A stretch of DNA of 64,000 nucleotides, taken from positions 9,443 to 73,442 of the forward strand of contig JBILVB010000001.1 in NCBI GenBank assembly GCA_044370695.1. Reading direction: 5' to 3'. A program made the translations under genes and the position numbers. Below the pieces are notes generated by a model, which was given only the letters and a program-made list of their open reading frames with translations, had not been told where the DNA came from and did no database searches. Below, in pieces: positions 8,588 to 16,959 of this stretch. Positions within the stretch are counted from its first letter, which is position 1; each line of letters starts with the position of its first letter. This DNA is from JBEIFW01 sp044370695. Its GTDB lineage: Bacteria > Actinomycetota > Acidimicrobiia > Acidimicrobiales > Ilumatobacteraceae.

Positions 8588-9307
8588 CTACCCCTCAGCG
8601 GTGATCTCTTCGTCTTCGGGCATGGCCTCGTCGCGCTGGACGAACAGGCCCTGCACCATCTCGTCGTCTTCCTCGCCCATCTCGCCCTCGCGCTGCACCA
8701 CCGCAGCCCCCGAGGCGGATTCGGTCTGCACGGCCGTTGCGACGGTATCCGCCGATCGTTGCGACATCACCCGATCGGCGTTCGCCTCGGCGGCCCGCTC
8801 GAACCGGTCGCCGGGATCGCTGACCTGGACGCCGCCGCCGGTGGGCGTCCCCTCGACGGGGCCGCTGCGCTGCTGGACGACGTGCGTGAGCTCGTGGGCC
8901 AGCGTGCGCTGGCCGCTTTCGGAACCCGGGTCGTAGCGGCCGGACGCGAACACGATGTCGTCGCCGACGGTGTAGGCGTGGGCGCCGAGCTGCTTGGCGG
9001 ACGCGTCGGCCTCCCCGCCGGTGTGCACCCGCACCGAGGAGAAGTCGGCACCGATCGACTGCTCCATCTGCACCCGCAGCCCGGCGTCGAGTGGCTGGCC
9101 GCTCGACGTCGCCCGGGCGATGCCCTCCCGCTCGTCCTGGAGGAGCTGCGCCACACCGGCGTTGCCGGCCGTGCGTTGCAGGTGGACGAGCGCGGCCGGC
9201 GAGGCCGGGCCGCGCCCCGCGAACTGGGGATCGGCCTGGTTCGCTCCTGGACCCGGCCGGACGGCGGCCCGAGGGGCGTGGGCGACGTCGTCATCGAAGG
9301 CGTGCAC
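8588..9307 (-). CDS. DUF4157 domain protein (eCIS-core-like, HExxH)
   Basis: Protein of 239 residues. An LVHLQRTAGNAGV motif near residue 40 and a DUF4157 domain follow, with the metallopeptidase-like H138-E-L-T-H142 inside LAHELTHVVQQ. The C-terminal 40 residues are very acidic and contain two further VQR motifs. No signal peptide. DUF4157 proteins are known as parts or effectors of extracellular contractile injection systems and also occur alone; no sheath, tube or baseplate gene is visible here. GTG 9307 follows a GGGGGT ribosome site. It is divergent from the Hsp70 gene and ends 2 nt before the Rieske oxygenase start. Confidence 0.82.
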   Translation of the reverse strand: MHAFDDDVAHAPRAAVRPGPGANQADPQFAGRGPASPAALVHLQRTAGNAGVAQLLQDEREGIARATSSGQPLDAGLRVQMEQSIGADFSSVRVHTGGEADASAKQLGAHAYTVGDDIVFASGRYDPGSESGQRTLAHELTHVVQQRSGPVEGTPTGGGVQVSDPGDRFERAAEANADRVMSQRSADTVATAVQTESASGAAVVQREGEMGEEDDEMVQGLFVQRDEAMPEDEEITAEG

Positions 9308-9393
9308 GGTCGACCCCCGTCCTCGTCGAGTTCGTGGGCAACGTACTACCGCCGGGCTTCGTCGGCTGCGGGACACCCCACCGATCGGACCGA

Positions 9394-9399
9394 TAGGCT
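9394..9399 (+). promoter_or_regulatory. candidate -10 box (TAGGCT) for the Hsp70-PASTA gene
   Basis: TAGGCT lies in the 142-bp divergent space between the DUF4157 and Hsp70 genes, 50 nt before ATG 9450. It fits the actinobacterial TANNNT -10 pattern and the same hexamer recurs before the lipoprotein gene at 37743. No convincing -35 box is seen. Confidence 0.4.
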
Positions 9400-9449
9400 T
9401 CCGGCGCTGAGGACGGTGCCGATCGAGTCCGGGCGAGGGAGTCAGGCCG

Positions 9450-11453
9450 ATGGGGTACGCGGTCGGTATCGATCTCGGGACGACGTTCACCGCTGCGGGG
9501 ATCTCGGTTGCCGGGAAGCTCGAAACGATCCCACTGGGCGCACACGCGGTCGCCGTGCCCTCCGTTGCGTTCGTCGACAGCCCGATGTCGTTCGGCGACG
9601 AGGCCCTCGCGCGAGGCGCCGCCCGACCCGACCGACTCGTCCGGGAGTTCAAGCGGGACCTCGGCCAGGACCACCCGATCCTCGTCGACGGACACGCCCT
9701 GACCGCCGAACAGCTCACCGGCAACCTCGCCGAATGGGTGATCGCCCGCTGCACCCAACTGCAGGGCTCGCCCCCCACCGACGTCGTGGTCACCCACCCC
9801 GCCAGTTGGCGGTCCTTCCGTCGCGAGCGCCTCGCGGCCGCCCTCTCGGGCGTGGCCCGCCAGGTCGGCAACCTGACGCTTGCGACGGAACCCGAAGCCG
9901 CCGCCGTCTACTACGCCACCCGCGACCGCATCCCCGACGGTGCAGTCATCGCCGTCTACGACCTCGGTGGCGGCACCTTCGACGCCGCCGTGCTCCGCAA
10001 GACGGTGACCTCGTTCGAGCCGATCGGCAAGCCCGCCGGCGACGCGACCGTCGGCGGCTCGGACCTCGATCAGGAACTCCTGACCTTCGCGCTCGAGCAG
10101 GCCGGCCATCCGCTGCGCACCCTCGACCGCACCAACCCCACGATCGCCGCGGAACTCGGTCGCTTGCGCGACGCCGTCACCCGCAGCAAAGAACTGCTCT
10201 CCATCGAACTCGACGTCGCCATCGGCGTCCGCCTCGGCCAACCGGCCGAGATCCGCATCACCCGACGGGATCTCGAGCGACTCGCCGAACCCCTGCTCGA
10301 CAGCACCCTCGACACCTTCAACGAAGCACTCCGCAACGCCAAGGTCACCCCCGCCGACCTGCACGCCATCGTGCTGGTCGGCGGGGGTAGCCGCATGCCG
10401 CTCGTCGGGCAGATGATCTCCACCACCTACGGCGCGCCCATCGCCGTGGATACCCACCCCAAGTTCGCGATCTGCCTCGGCGCCGCCATCCTCGCCGCCG
10501 ACCGAGCCGGCGCAGCCCAGGGTGTGGTCCCCGCCGAACCCGGTCCTGCGAACGCTCCCGTCGATCTTCCGTCGCCGTTCGCTCCGCCGATCGCAGCCGC
10601 GACACCGATCGCCGCCGCCCTCCCGATCGCAGCTGCGGCACCGGTCTCGGCCGAACCTGCCCTCGCGGCCCCCGTCGCACCCCCCACCCCCGGGCTCGGC
10701 GCCGAGGAGGCCGAATCGGAGCCCGCGCCGGACACACCCGGCCCGGCGAGCCTTCCGACGCTCGTGACCGTTCCTGGCGAGAGCGACCGATCCCCGAACC
10801 GGGCGAAGGCACTCGTCGCTGCGGCAGCGGTCGTCGTCGTACTGCTCGGTCTGTTGATCATCCGCACCCAGTCCGGCGGCTCGAACGACGAGGCCGTCGG
10901 GGCTTCGGTCATCGCCGACTCCACGAGCGCCGACGCCACCACGACCGTTGCGACGACCAACCCCGTCACGGCTATTCCGGCGACCACGATCCCCTCGACG
11001 ACGACCACGACGGCGGCGACGACCACCACGGTCACGACCGAACCGCCCGCCAACGACCCCGCCGAGGAAGGACCGGAATCGCAAACCACGGCTCGCCCGG
11101 CCGCAACGGCAAAGGCGACGGCACCAGCGCCAACCGCACCGTCGTCCTCGTCGTCCTCGTCCTCGTCGTCCTCGTCCTCGCCTTCGCCGTTGCCGTCGTC
11201 CAGCTTCTCGATCGTCACCTTCGTCACCCTGCCGAAGTTCAACACCGTGCCCAACCTCGTCGGGATGACCCAGGCCCAGGCCACTGCGGCCTATTCCAAG
11301 CTGGCGTTCGCCTCCACCTGCACGAAGTTCTCGTCGATGCTCGGCAAGGTCGTCAGCCAGTCGCCCACCGCCGGCACCTCGTACACACTGCTCAACGCCC
11401 CGACCATCACCATCTACATCGCCCAGTTCCTGAACCCGGTCTGCGGGAGCTGA
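9450..11453 (+). CDS. Hsp70 ATPase domain fused to a membrane segment and external PASTA domain
   Basis: Protein of 667 residues. Residues 1 to about 355 are an Hsp70/actin-type nucleotide-binding domain: GIDLGTTFTAA (phosphate 1), D171-L-GGGTFD (phosphate 2) and 307-IVLVGGGSRMP (adenosine). There is no peptide-binding domain or lid. An Ala/Pro linker leads to one membrane helix at about 453-472, then a Thr/Ser-rich stretch with a poly-Ser run, and a C-terminal PASTA-like domain (about 598-660) starting VPNLVGMTQAQA. Expected topology: ATPase inside, PASTA outside. PASTA domains are known to bind peptidoglycan or muropeptides. ATG 9450 has GAGGGAG upstream. It heads the NlpC/P60-dynamin gene row. 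Confidence 0.88.
   Translation: MGYAVGIDLGTTFTAAGISVAGKLETIPLGAHAVAVPSVAFVDSPMSFGDEALARGAARPDRLVREFKRDLGQDHPILVDGHALTAEQLTGNLAEWVIARCTQLQGSPPTDVVVTHPASWRSFRRERLAAALSGVARQVGNLTLATEPEAAAVYYATRDRIPDGAVIAVYDLGGGTFDAAVLRKTVTSFEPIGKPAGDATVGGSDLDQELLTFALEQAGHPLRTLDRTNPTIAAELGRLRDAVTRSKELLSIELDVAIGVRLGQPAEIRITRRDLERLAEPLLDSTLDTFNEALRNAKVTPADLHAIVLVGGGSRMPLVGQMISTTYGAPIAVDTHPKFAICLGAAILAADRAGAAQGVVPAEPGPANAPVDLPSPFAPPIAAATPIAAALPIAAAAPVSAEPALAAPVAPPTPGLGAEEAESEPAPDTPGPASLPTLVTVPGESDRSPNRAKALVAAAAVVVVLLGLLIIRTQSGGSNDEAVGASVIADSTSADATTTVATTNPVTAIPATTIPSTTTTTAATTTTVTTEPPANDPAEEGPESQTTARPAATAKATAPAPTAPSSSSSSSSSSSSSPSPLPSSSFSIVTFVTLPKFNTVPNLVGMTQAQATAAYSKLAFASTCTKFSSMLGKVVSQSPTAGTSYTLLNAPTITIYIAQFLNPVCGS
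11141..11182 (+). repeat. serine-codon microsatellite in the Hsp70-PASTA gene
   Basis: A run of mixed TCG/TCC codons encodes about 13 consecutive Ser residues just before the PASTA domain. It probably forms a flexible extracytoplasmic stalk, and it is a possible slippage site for length variation. Confidence 0.7.
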
Positions 11454-11485
11454 TCCCGGCCGACCCCGGCACGGCGGCGGGGCAA

Positions 11486-11491
11486 TATGCT
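11486..11491 (+). promoter_or_regulatory. candidate -10 box (TATGCT) before the NlpC/P60 gene
   Basis: TATGCT in an AT-rich patch lies in the 83-bp space after the Hsp70 gene, 45 nt before ATG 11537. The position allows a leader with the GGAG ribosome site at 11525. It may give the NlpC/P60-dynamin genes their own promoter in addition to read-through. Confidence 0.45.
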
Positions 11492-11536
11492 CCCGGTGCA
11501 GGTACTCATGTCGAGGGATCGATCGGAGCGCGGTCC

Positions 11537-12895
11537 ATGACTTCCAACGAGACCGACCCGCACGGGATGGACTCGCCGGGCAACGTCGAGCGAGATCTGT
11601 TCGTCCAGCGTGCCTTGGACCAGCAAGGCGATCACTACATCCTCGGTGCATCGTCTCACGGGTCCGACCCCCGGCAATTCGACTGCTCGTCGCTGGTGCA
11701 GTGGGCGGCGCGGGAGGCCGGCATCACGCTCGACCGCACGGCGCAGGACCAGTACGTCCAACTCAAGGGGCAGAACGCCACCGTGTCCGTGGAGGAGGCA
11801 CTGCGCACCAAAGGCGCGCTGTTGTTCAGCTTCAGCGAGGAACCGACGGCCAAGGGCACCGTGCTCCGGCACGCCCACGTTGCGATAAGCCTCGGTGACG
11901 GCCGGACCATGGAGGCGATGGGGACGAGCTACGGGGTCAAGGTCGCCAGCGCAACCGGCCGCTTCCAGTACGGCGCAGTCATCCCGGCATTCCGGGATCT
12001 GCCGGACCAAGCCCTGGGTCGGAACCGCTCCCTGTTCGAGACCGCCGAGTTGCCCCCGCCCGGCGCCGGCGCCTCCCCGCCACCCGTTTCCCCGAGTGTC
12101 GTCGCCCCTGCGACGACGACGGCCGCACCGCCCTTACCTGCCACGGCAGCCGGGTCGGCGCCGGCCGTTGCGGCATCGCCAGCGGCCGGCAGCCGAGCTC
12201 TCCCGGATCCGGAGCCCTCGAACCGCACGGGCACCGTCCCGGATCCGGCGCCGCCCGCAGGGCGCTCCGCTGCAACCGCAGCGCCTCCAGCGCCTCCAGC
12301 GCTCGAACCGCTCGAACCGCTCGAACCGCTCGCGAAACCGGCAGTCGCCGACCTCGCCCGGCCTGCCCCGCCCGATCTCACCCCCTTGGGCCGCGACGGC
12401 GGGCGCAGTGCCGCTCCCGCCAACCCCGACCTCTTCGCTCGGACCGATCCGAGGGGAACCCTCCCGATCGACCCGGATCCCGGTACCGGCCACTCCGAGG
12501 CGATCGGCACCGCTGCGTCGTCTCGACCGGGGACGCCCTCCCTCGCCTCGCTGCAGACCGGTGCGATCCGGCTCGACCCTCGACTGCTCGGCACCCGTTC
12601 GCTCCCTCCCCTGCCCGGGGTTCCCGAACCCGCAGGCGGTGCTGCGCTCCACGAGTCGGTTGCGCGTGCACCGGCACCATCGCTGCCCCAACCCTCGATC
12701 GCTCCGGGCGAGCCCGCATGGGCCCGACCGGGAAGCGCCGGCGTCCACGAGGTCCTCACCACGGACCTCGATGCAGAGCATCACGGCGGCGGGTTGCACG
12801 ACCTGCACGATGCCGTCGGCAGGTTGCACGACCTGCACGAGGGGGCCGGTGGACTCCACGAGGTCCACGTCGACGACCACCTCCACCACCACTAG
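11537..12895 (+). CDS. NlpC/P60 domain protein with Pro/Ala-rich region and His-rich tail
   Basis: Protein of 452 residues. Residues 1-155 form an NlpC/P60 cysteine peptidase/amidase domain: catalytic Cys50 in FDCSSL and His114 in HAHVAISLGDG. About 250 residues of Pro/Ala-rich low complexity follow, with an EPL triplet repeat. The C-terminus carries three 10-residue His-rich repeats (LHDLHD, LHDLHE, LHEVHV) and ends in HLHHH, a likely metal-binding tail. NlpC/P60 enzymes usually cut peptidoglycan stem peptides outside the cell, but no signal peptide or membrane helix is present here. ATG 11537 has GGAG 8 nt upstream. It ends 2 nt before the first dynamin gene. Confidence 0.85.
   Translation: MTSNETDPHGMDSPGNVERDLFVQRALDQQGDHYILGASSHGSDPRQFDCSSLVQWAAREAGITLDRTAQDQYVQLKGQNATVSVEEALRTKGALLFSFSEEPTAKGTVLRHAHVAISLGDGRTMEAMGTSYGVKVASATGRFQYGAVIPAFRDLPDQALGRNRSLFETAELPPPGAGASPPPVSPSVVAPATTTAAPPLPATAAGSAPAVAASPAAGSRALPDPEPSNRTGTVPDPAPPAGRSAATAAPPAPPALEPLEPLEPLAKPAVADLARPAPPDLTPLGRDGGRSAAPANPDLFARTDPRGTLPIDPDPGTGHSEAIGTAASSRPGTPSLASLQTGAIRLDPRLLGTRSLPPLPGVPEPAGGAALHESVARAPAPSLPQPSIAPGEPAWARPGSAGVHEVLTTDLDAEHHGGGLHDLHDAVGRLHDLHEGAGGLHEVHVDDHLHHH
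12792..12870 (+). repeat. three 30-bp repeats encoding a His-rich tail
   Basis: Units begin at 12792, 12822 and 12852. The first two share GTTGCACGACCTGCACGA; the third has diverged to GACTCCACGAGGTCCACG. They encode LHDLHD/LHDLHE/LHEVHV every ten residues at the end of the NlpC/P60 protein. Confidence 0.8.
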
Positions 12896-12897
12896 CG

Positions 12898-14700
12898 ATG
12901 TCGACGACGGAGGACCCCCTCGTCTACGCCCGCACGATCCTCGGCCATGCTCGGTACCGAGCCGAGCTGCTCGGTCACTCCGAGGTGGTTGCGCAACTCG
13001 ATCCGGCGTGCCGTCTGCTCGACGATCCGTCGTCGTCGTTCGCCGTGATCCTGCGCGGGTTGTGCGATGCCGGCAAGACGACCCTCGCCAATGCGCTCGC
13101 CGGCGCCCCGCTCATTCCCGAACGCATCGACGTCCCGACCCCGTGCCGGATCCGGCTCTGCGGTGGAGCCCCGAGCGTGACCGTTCGGCGACCGGACGAC
13201 TCGACCGCACCGTTCGAACTCGGGCTCCTCGTCGCCGGTGACGACCCAGCACCGGACCCGTCGGCGATCGTCGAGGTCGCGGTGTCGCCCTGGCCGTTGC
13301 CGGCCGGCATCACGGTGGTCGACACGCCGAGCGACGGTCTCGATCCGCGCACGGCGGCCGGCGTCGACTGCGAATTCGGCGGTGTCCTGCTGGTCACCGA
13401 CTCTGCGCAAGAGCTCTGCGACGCCGAGTTGGAACTCGCCGCAGCGTTGCACCGTGACAGCGCACTGCTCGGCATCGTGCAGACCAAGGTCGATCTCCAC
13501 GTGCACGTCGAGCGGATCCTGGCCGCCAACCGCGGACACCTGGACCGAGCGGGCATCTCCGTTCCCGTGTTCCCGGTGTCGGCCCGGCTGGCACTGTTGG
13601 GTCACGGTGCGGCCGACGGCACGCTCGTGAGCGAGTCCGGCACGCTCCCGCTGGCCGCTGCGTTGGAACGACTCGCTGCGCAGGGGTCGCGCACACCCCG
13701 GGCTCGCCGGGCGGCGGTCCTGGCCCGCGAATCCGCAACCCTCCTCCTCGAAGCGGTCGCCGAGGCGCAGGCCGGCCTCACGGACCGAGACGCCGAGCGG
13801 CGAACCCACGAGCGCCTGACCGCAGCGTCGCTCGCCGTCGAGCGGCTCCGTTCCGGACAGGTTCGCTGGCGGGAGCGGTTGCACGAGGGGATCGAACGGC
13901 TGCAGCTCGACGTCGAGCACGAGTTCCGCACCGGTCTGACCGAGATCAACACCGGCGCGGCCGACGAACTCGAACGGTCGGACCCGGCCAAGGTCTGGGA
14001 GGCCCTCGCAGATCGGATCCAGCGCAACGCCGACGAGTTGCTCGTTCGGGCACGCACGCGCATCGCCACGGACGCCACGACGCTCGGGCAGGAGCTCGCG
14101 GCGATGTTCGGCAGCGAGTTGGCGGCCCCGACGGCAACGGGGCCGCTCGCCGGCCCGACCGGCAGCGGTATCGAACGTTCCGTCACGACGACGGCCGACC
14201 GGGGGGCGGTGACCGTGGCCGCTGTGCGCGGCGCGCTGCCGGGATCGTCGCTGTTCACGATCCTCGCCGCCCACCTCGGTGGGGTCGGGGGTGCCCTCGG
14301 CGTCGTCGCCGCCGGCGCCGTTGCGCTCCCCGTTGGGCTCGTGTTCGGCGCCGTGTCGTACCGGATGGCCCAACGGAGCCGGGCCGAGGCGCGCCGCCGA
14401 GCGGCCCACCAGTCCATCCGGCGGTTCCTCGACGGGTACGGGCCCGAGGCCTCGAAGATCGTCCGCGACGACCTCATCGCCGCACGCAACCGACTGCGCC
14501 ACTACTTCGAGGAGCAGATCGTCGGGCTCCAGCAACGGGTCGAGGGCGAGTTGCGGCTCGCGGCGGAGAACGCCCAGCTCGACGAGGCCGATCGCCGCGC
14601 CCGGTGGGCGGAACTCGATGAGCACCGCCAGCAACTCGGGCTGGTCGCCGCACACGCCGAACGTCTGCTGGCCGAGTGCGCCCAAGGCCCTCGGCCGTGA
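12898..14700 (+). CDS. dynamin-like GTPase with C-terminal membrane hairpin
   Basis: Protein of 600 residues. GTPase signatures: P-loop G54-LCDAGKT61, switch DTPS (D142) and base-recognition T196-K-V-D199. A long helical region (about 290-440) follows, then a Gly/Ala-rich hydrophobic segment (about 455-490) that may form a membrane hairpin or paddle, then another helical region. This is the bacterial dynamin-like layout (compare DynA, IniA), associated with membrane remodelling or repair. ATG 12898 sits 2 nt after the previous stop, with no separate ribosome site, and its stop overlaps the second dynamin start, so the pair should be made in a fixed ratio. Confidence 0.85.
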   Translation: MSTTEDPLVYARTILGHARYRAELLGHSEVVAQLDPACRLLDDPSSSFAVILRGLCDAGKTTLANALAGAPLIPERIDVPTPCRIRLCGGAPSVTVRRPDDSTAPFELGLLVAGDDPAPDPSAIVEVAVSPWPLPAGITVVDTPSDGLDPRTAAGVDCEFGGVLLVTDSAQELCDAELELAAALHRDSALLGIVQTKVDLHVHVERILAANRGHLDRAGISVPVFPVSARLALLGHGAADGTLVSESGTLPLAAALERLAAQGSRTPRARRAAVLARESATLLLEAVAEAQAGLTDRDAERRTHERLTAASLAVERLRSGQVRWRERLHEGIERLQLDVEHEFRTGLTEINTGAADELERSDPAKVWEALADRIQRNADELLVRARTRIATDATTLGQELAAMFGSELAAPTATGPLAGPTGSGIERSVTTTADRGAVTVAAVRGALPGSSLFTILAAHLGGVGGALGVVAAGAVALPVGLVFGAVSYRMAQRSRAEARRRAAHQSIRRFLDGYGPEASKIVRDDLIAARNRLRHYFEEQIVGLQQRVEGELRLAAENAQLDEADRRARWAELDEHRQQLGLVAAHAERLLAECAQGPRP

Positions 14701-16145
14701 CGTTGCGGGCCGCCGTCGACGGTCTGCTCGCCCGCGCAGAGCTGCTGTCGGCAACCCCGGAGGCTGCGGCACAGCTCGCCGACGCCCGGTCCCGATTGAC
14801 GGACCCGCTGCGCGTGGCGCTCGTCGGCCGGGTGAAAGCCGGAAAGTCCACGTTGCTCAACGCGCTGGTCGGCGACCTCGTCGCCGCCACCGACGCCGCC
14901 GAGTGCACGCTCATTCCGACCGAATACCACGACGGCGTCACCTACCGGGCGTGGAAGGTGTACCGGGACGGCCACGTCGATCACGCCGTGTTCCGGCGGG
15001 ACGAGCTCGGCGCCCGGGTCGACATCGGCGACACGCCGGTCGAGGCGATCGAGCGACTGCTCGTCGAGTTCCCCAGCCCGCGACTGCGCGATCTCACGAT
15101 CATCGACACACCCGGGCTCGGGTCGGCGAATCGACACGTGTCGCAGCGCACGGCCGATCTCATCGCCGGGCAGGACGTCGCACCCGCCGATGCCGTCGTC
15201 TACCTGTTGCGGAACTGGCATGCGATCGACCGCGAGTTCCTCGCCTGCTTCAACGACAGCCTCGGTGTCGACGTCCCGGCGTTCAACGCCGTGGCCGTGC
15301 TGTCGCGGGCCGACGAGATCGCCGGCGGCGGCCCCGACGCACTGCGCCAGGCCACGGCGCTGTCGGCACGCTGGGCCACCTCGGACGTGCTTGCGTCGGT
15401 GGTGTCCGACGTGCTCCCGGTCGCCGGTCTGCTGGCCCAATCGGCACTGGGGCTGACCCAGTCGGAGTACCAGGCGCTCGTGACCCTCGCCGCCTGCTCG
15501 CACGGCGAGCGGGACGCAGCGTTCGTCTCGGTGGCGCGAACCTGCGCGCCGGAACGACTCACGGCGCTGCCGGCGCCGACTCGCCGCGCCCTCGTCGAGA
15601 AGTTCGGGTTCCACGGTCTGCGACACGCCGTCGACTGGATCGGACGGAACCCCTTCGTGACGGCGAGCGACCTCGCCGCCGAGCTCACCCGCCAGAGCGG
15701 TCTGGAGTCGTTGCGCAGCGTGTTGTTCGACCGCTTCGCCGAACGGGCCGACGTCCTGCGATCGATGCAAGCGCTCGACGTGCTCGATTCGCTGCGGCGG
15801 ACGCATCAGGTCACCGACGACGACGACCTCGACGCCGAACTCGAGCGGGTGGAGGTCAACGCCCACGAGCTCGCCGAGCTGCGCTCCATCGAGGACATCG
15901 TTTCGGGGCAGTTCCAGTTGCCCAAGGATCTCCGTCGCGACGCATTGCGCGTCCTCGGCGAGCGCGGCACGTCACCGGCGCAACGACTGGGAATGGCGCC
16001 CGACGCCGACATCGCCAGCCACCTCGCCGAGGAACTCGCACGGTGGCGATCGATCGCCACGTCGTCGCTGAGCCTTCCCGACGAGCAGCGCGTGGCGCGC
16101 GTCGTGGTCCGTACGCTGGGCCGCCTGCGGTCGCTGCACCGCTGA
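14697..16145 (+). CDS. dynamin-like GTPase, second of a pair, no membrane segment
   Basis: Protein of 482 residues with a clear dynamin-family GTPase domain: P-loop G44-RVKAGKST52, DTPGLG from D137, and S203-R-A-D206 where a T/NKxD motif is expected. The C-terminal half is helical. Unlike its upstream partner it has no hydrophobic segment, so it may be the peripheral member of a heteromeric pair, as reported for tandem bacterial dynamins (DynA/DynB, IniA/IniC). GTG 14697 overlaps the first dynamin stop by 4 nt; ATG 14676 is an alternative with a longer overlap. Confidence 0.85.
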   Translation: MTLRAAVDGLLARAELLSATPEAAAQLADARSRLTDPLRVALVGRVKAGKSTLLNALVGDLVAATDAAECTLIPTEYHDGVTYRAWKVYRDGHVDHAVFRRDELGARVDIGDTPVEAIERLLVEFPSPRLRDLTIIDTPGLGSANRHVSQRTADLIAGQDVAPADAVVYLLRNWHAIDREFLACFNDSLGVDVPAFNAVAVLSRADEIAGGGPDALRQATALSARWATSDVLASVVSDVLPVAGLLAQSALGLTQSEYQALVTLAACSHGERDAAFVSVARTCAPERLTALPAPTRRALVEKFGFHGLRHAVDWIGRNPFVTASDLAAELTRQSGLESLRSVLFDRFAERADVLRSMQALDVLDSLRRTHQVTDDDDLDAELERVEVNAHELAELRSIEDIVSGQFQLPKDLRRDALRVLGERGTSPAQRLGMAPDADIASHLAEELARWRSIATSSLSLPDEQRVARVVVRTLGRLRSLHR

Positions 16146-16161
16146 CTCCGGAGGAACCGGC

Positions 16162-16959
16162 ATGGCACGGCGCTGCACGAACTGCGGGCACGAGAGTCCC
16201 GACGGGGCACGGTTCTGCTTCAACACCGTGTGCGGGCAGGCACTGGACGCCGCGAGCCCCGGCAGCGAGCCGTCGGAGCGGAACCGATCGGGGCGGATGC
16301 TGCTGGTGGTCGTGGCCGGCGTCGCCGTGATCGCCCTCGCAGCGGTGCTCACCATCGTCCTCACCCGTAACGAGGACGGCGCAGCGCCGGTGGCCACGAC
16401 GGTGCCGTTCACCGGACCGGCGACCACGCTCGCGACGTCTGCGGCCACGACGGCGACGCCGCCCACCACCCGGGGTCCGGTCACCGCTCTCGCCCGCAGC
16501 CGGATCGTGCAGGCGACCGCGTCGTCGACGCTGCCCGAGGACACCGTGAACCGGATCACGTACGGCATCGAGAACACCCTCGACGGCGACCTGACGACGG
16601 CCTGGAACTCGGCCGGCTCGGAAGGCGAGCTGGTTCCACCCGAAGGGCAATGGCTGGAGTACCGGTTCGCCGCGCAGACCCCGATCACCCAGGTGCGGAT
16701 CATCAACGGGTACGACCCTCGGAACGGCCGATCGGCGTACACCGACAACCATCGGATCAAGACGTTCCGGCTGACGACCGGAGTCCAGACGCTCGAAGGC
16801 ACCCTCGTGGACGACGAGACGCTGGCCCCCAACCTCATCCGCCTGAACGGCACCCCCGTGACGTTCGTACGCATCACCGTGATCTCGACCTACCCCCCCA
16901 CCGGCAAGGCCTACGACGATGTCGGCGTCACGGAGGTCGCGTTCTTCTCGGGCGGTTGA
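16162..16959 (+). CDS. zinc-ribbon membrane protein with external discoidin-like domain
   Basis: Protein of 265 residues. The N-terminus has a zinc-ribbon-like Cys set (C5-x2-C8 and C19-x4-C24), a membrane helix at about 46-69, a Thr/Pro-rich linker, and a C-terminal beta-rich domain of about 130 residues beginning RIVQATASSTLP, with NTLDGDLTTAWNS and QWLEYRF. That pattern matches discoidin/F5-F8 type C-like carbohydrate-binding domains. Predicted topology is ribbon inside, binding domain outside. ATG 16162 has a very good GGAGGA site 6 nt upstream. It closes the dynamin gene row, 16 nt after the second dynamin, and abuts the oppositely read PASTA gene with no spacer. Confidence 0.82.
   Translation: MARRCTNCGHESPDGARFCFNTVCGQALDAASPGSEPSERNRSGRMLLVVVAGVAVIALAAVLTIVLTRNEDGAAPVATTVPFTGPATTLATSAATTATPPTTRGPVTALARSRIVQATASSTLPEDTVNRITYGIENTLDGDLTTAWNSAGSEGELVPPEGQWLEYRFAAQTPITQVRIINGYDPRNGRSAYTDNHRIKTFRLTTGVQTLEGTLVDDETLAPNLIRLNGTPVTFVRITVISTYPPTGKAYDDVGVTEVAFFSGG

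Noticed and set aside
8588..9307. DUF4157 gene as evidence for a contractile injection system here
   Set aside because: No sheath, tube, baseplate or AAA+ ATPase gene is visible in the window.
9291..11651. Minus-strand open frame of 786 codons opposite the Hsp70 gene
   Set aside because: Low-complexity Gly/Arg product; the plus strand has intact Hsp70 motifs and a ribosome site.
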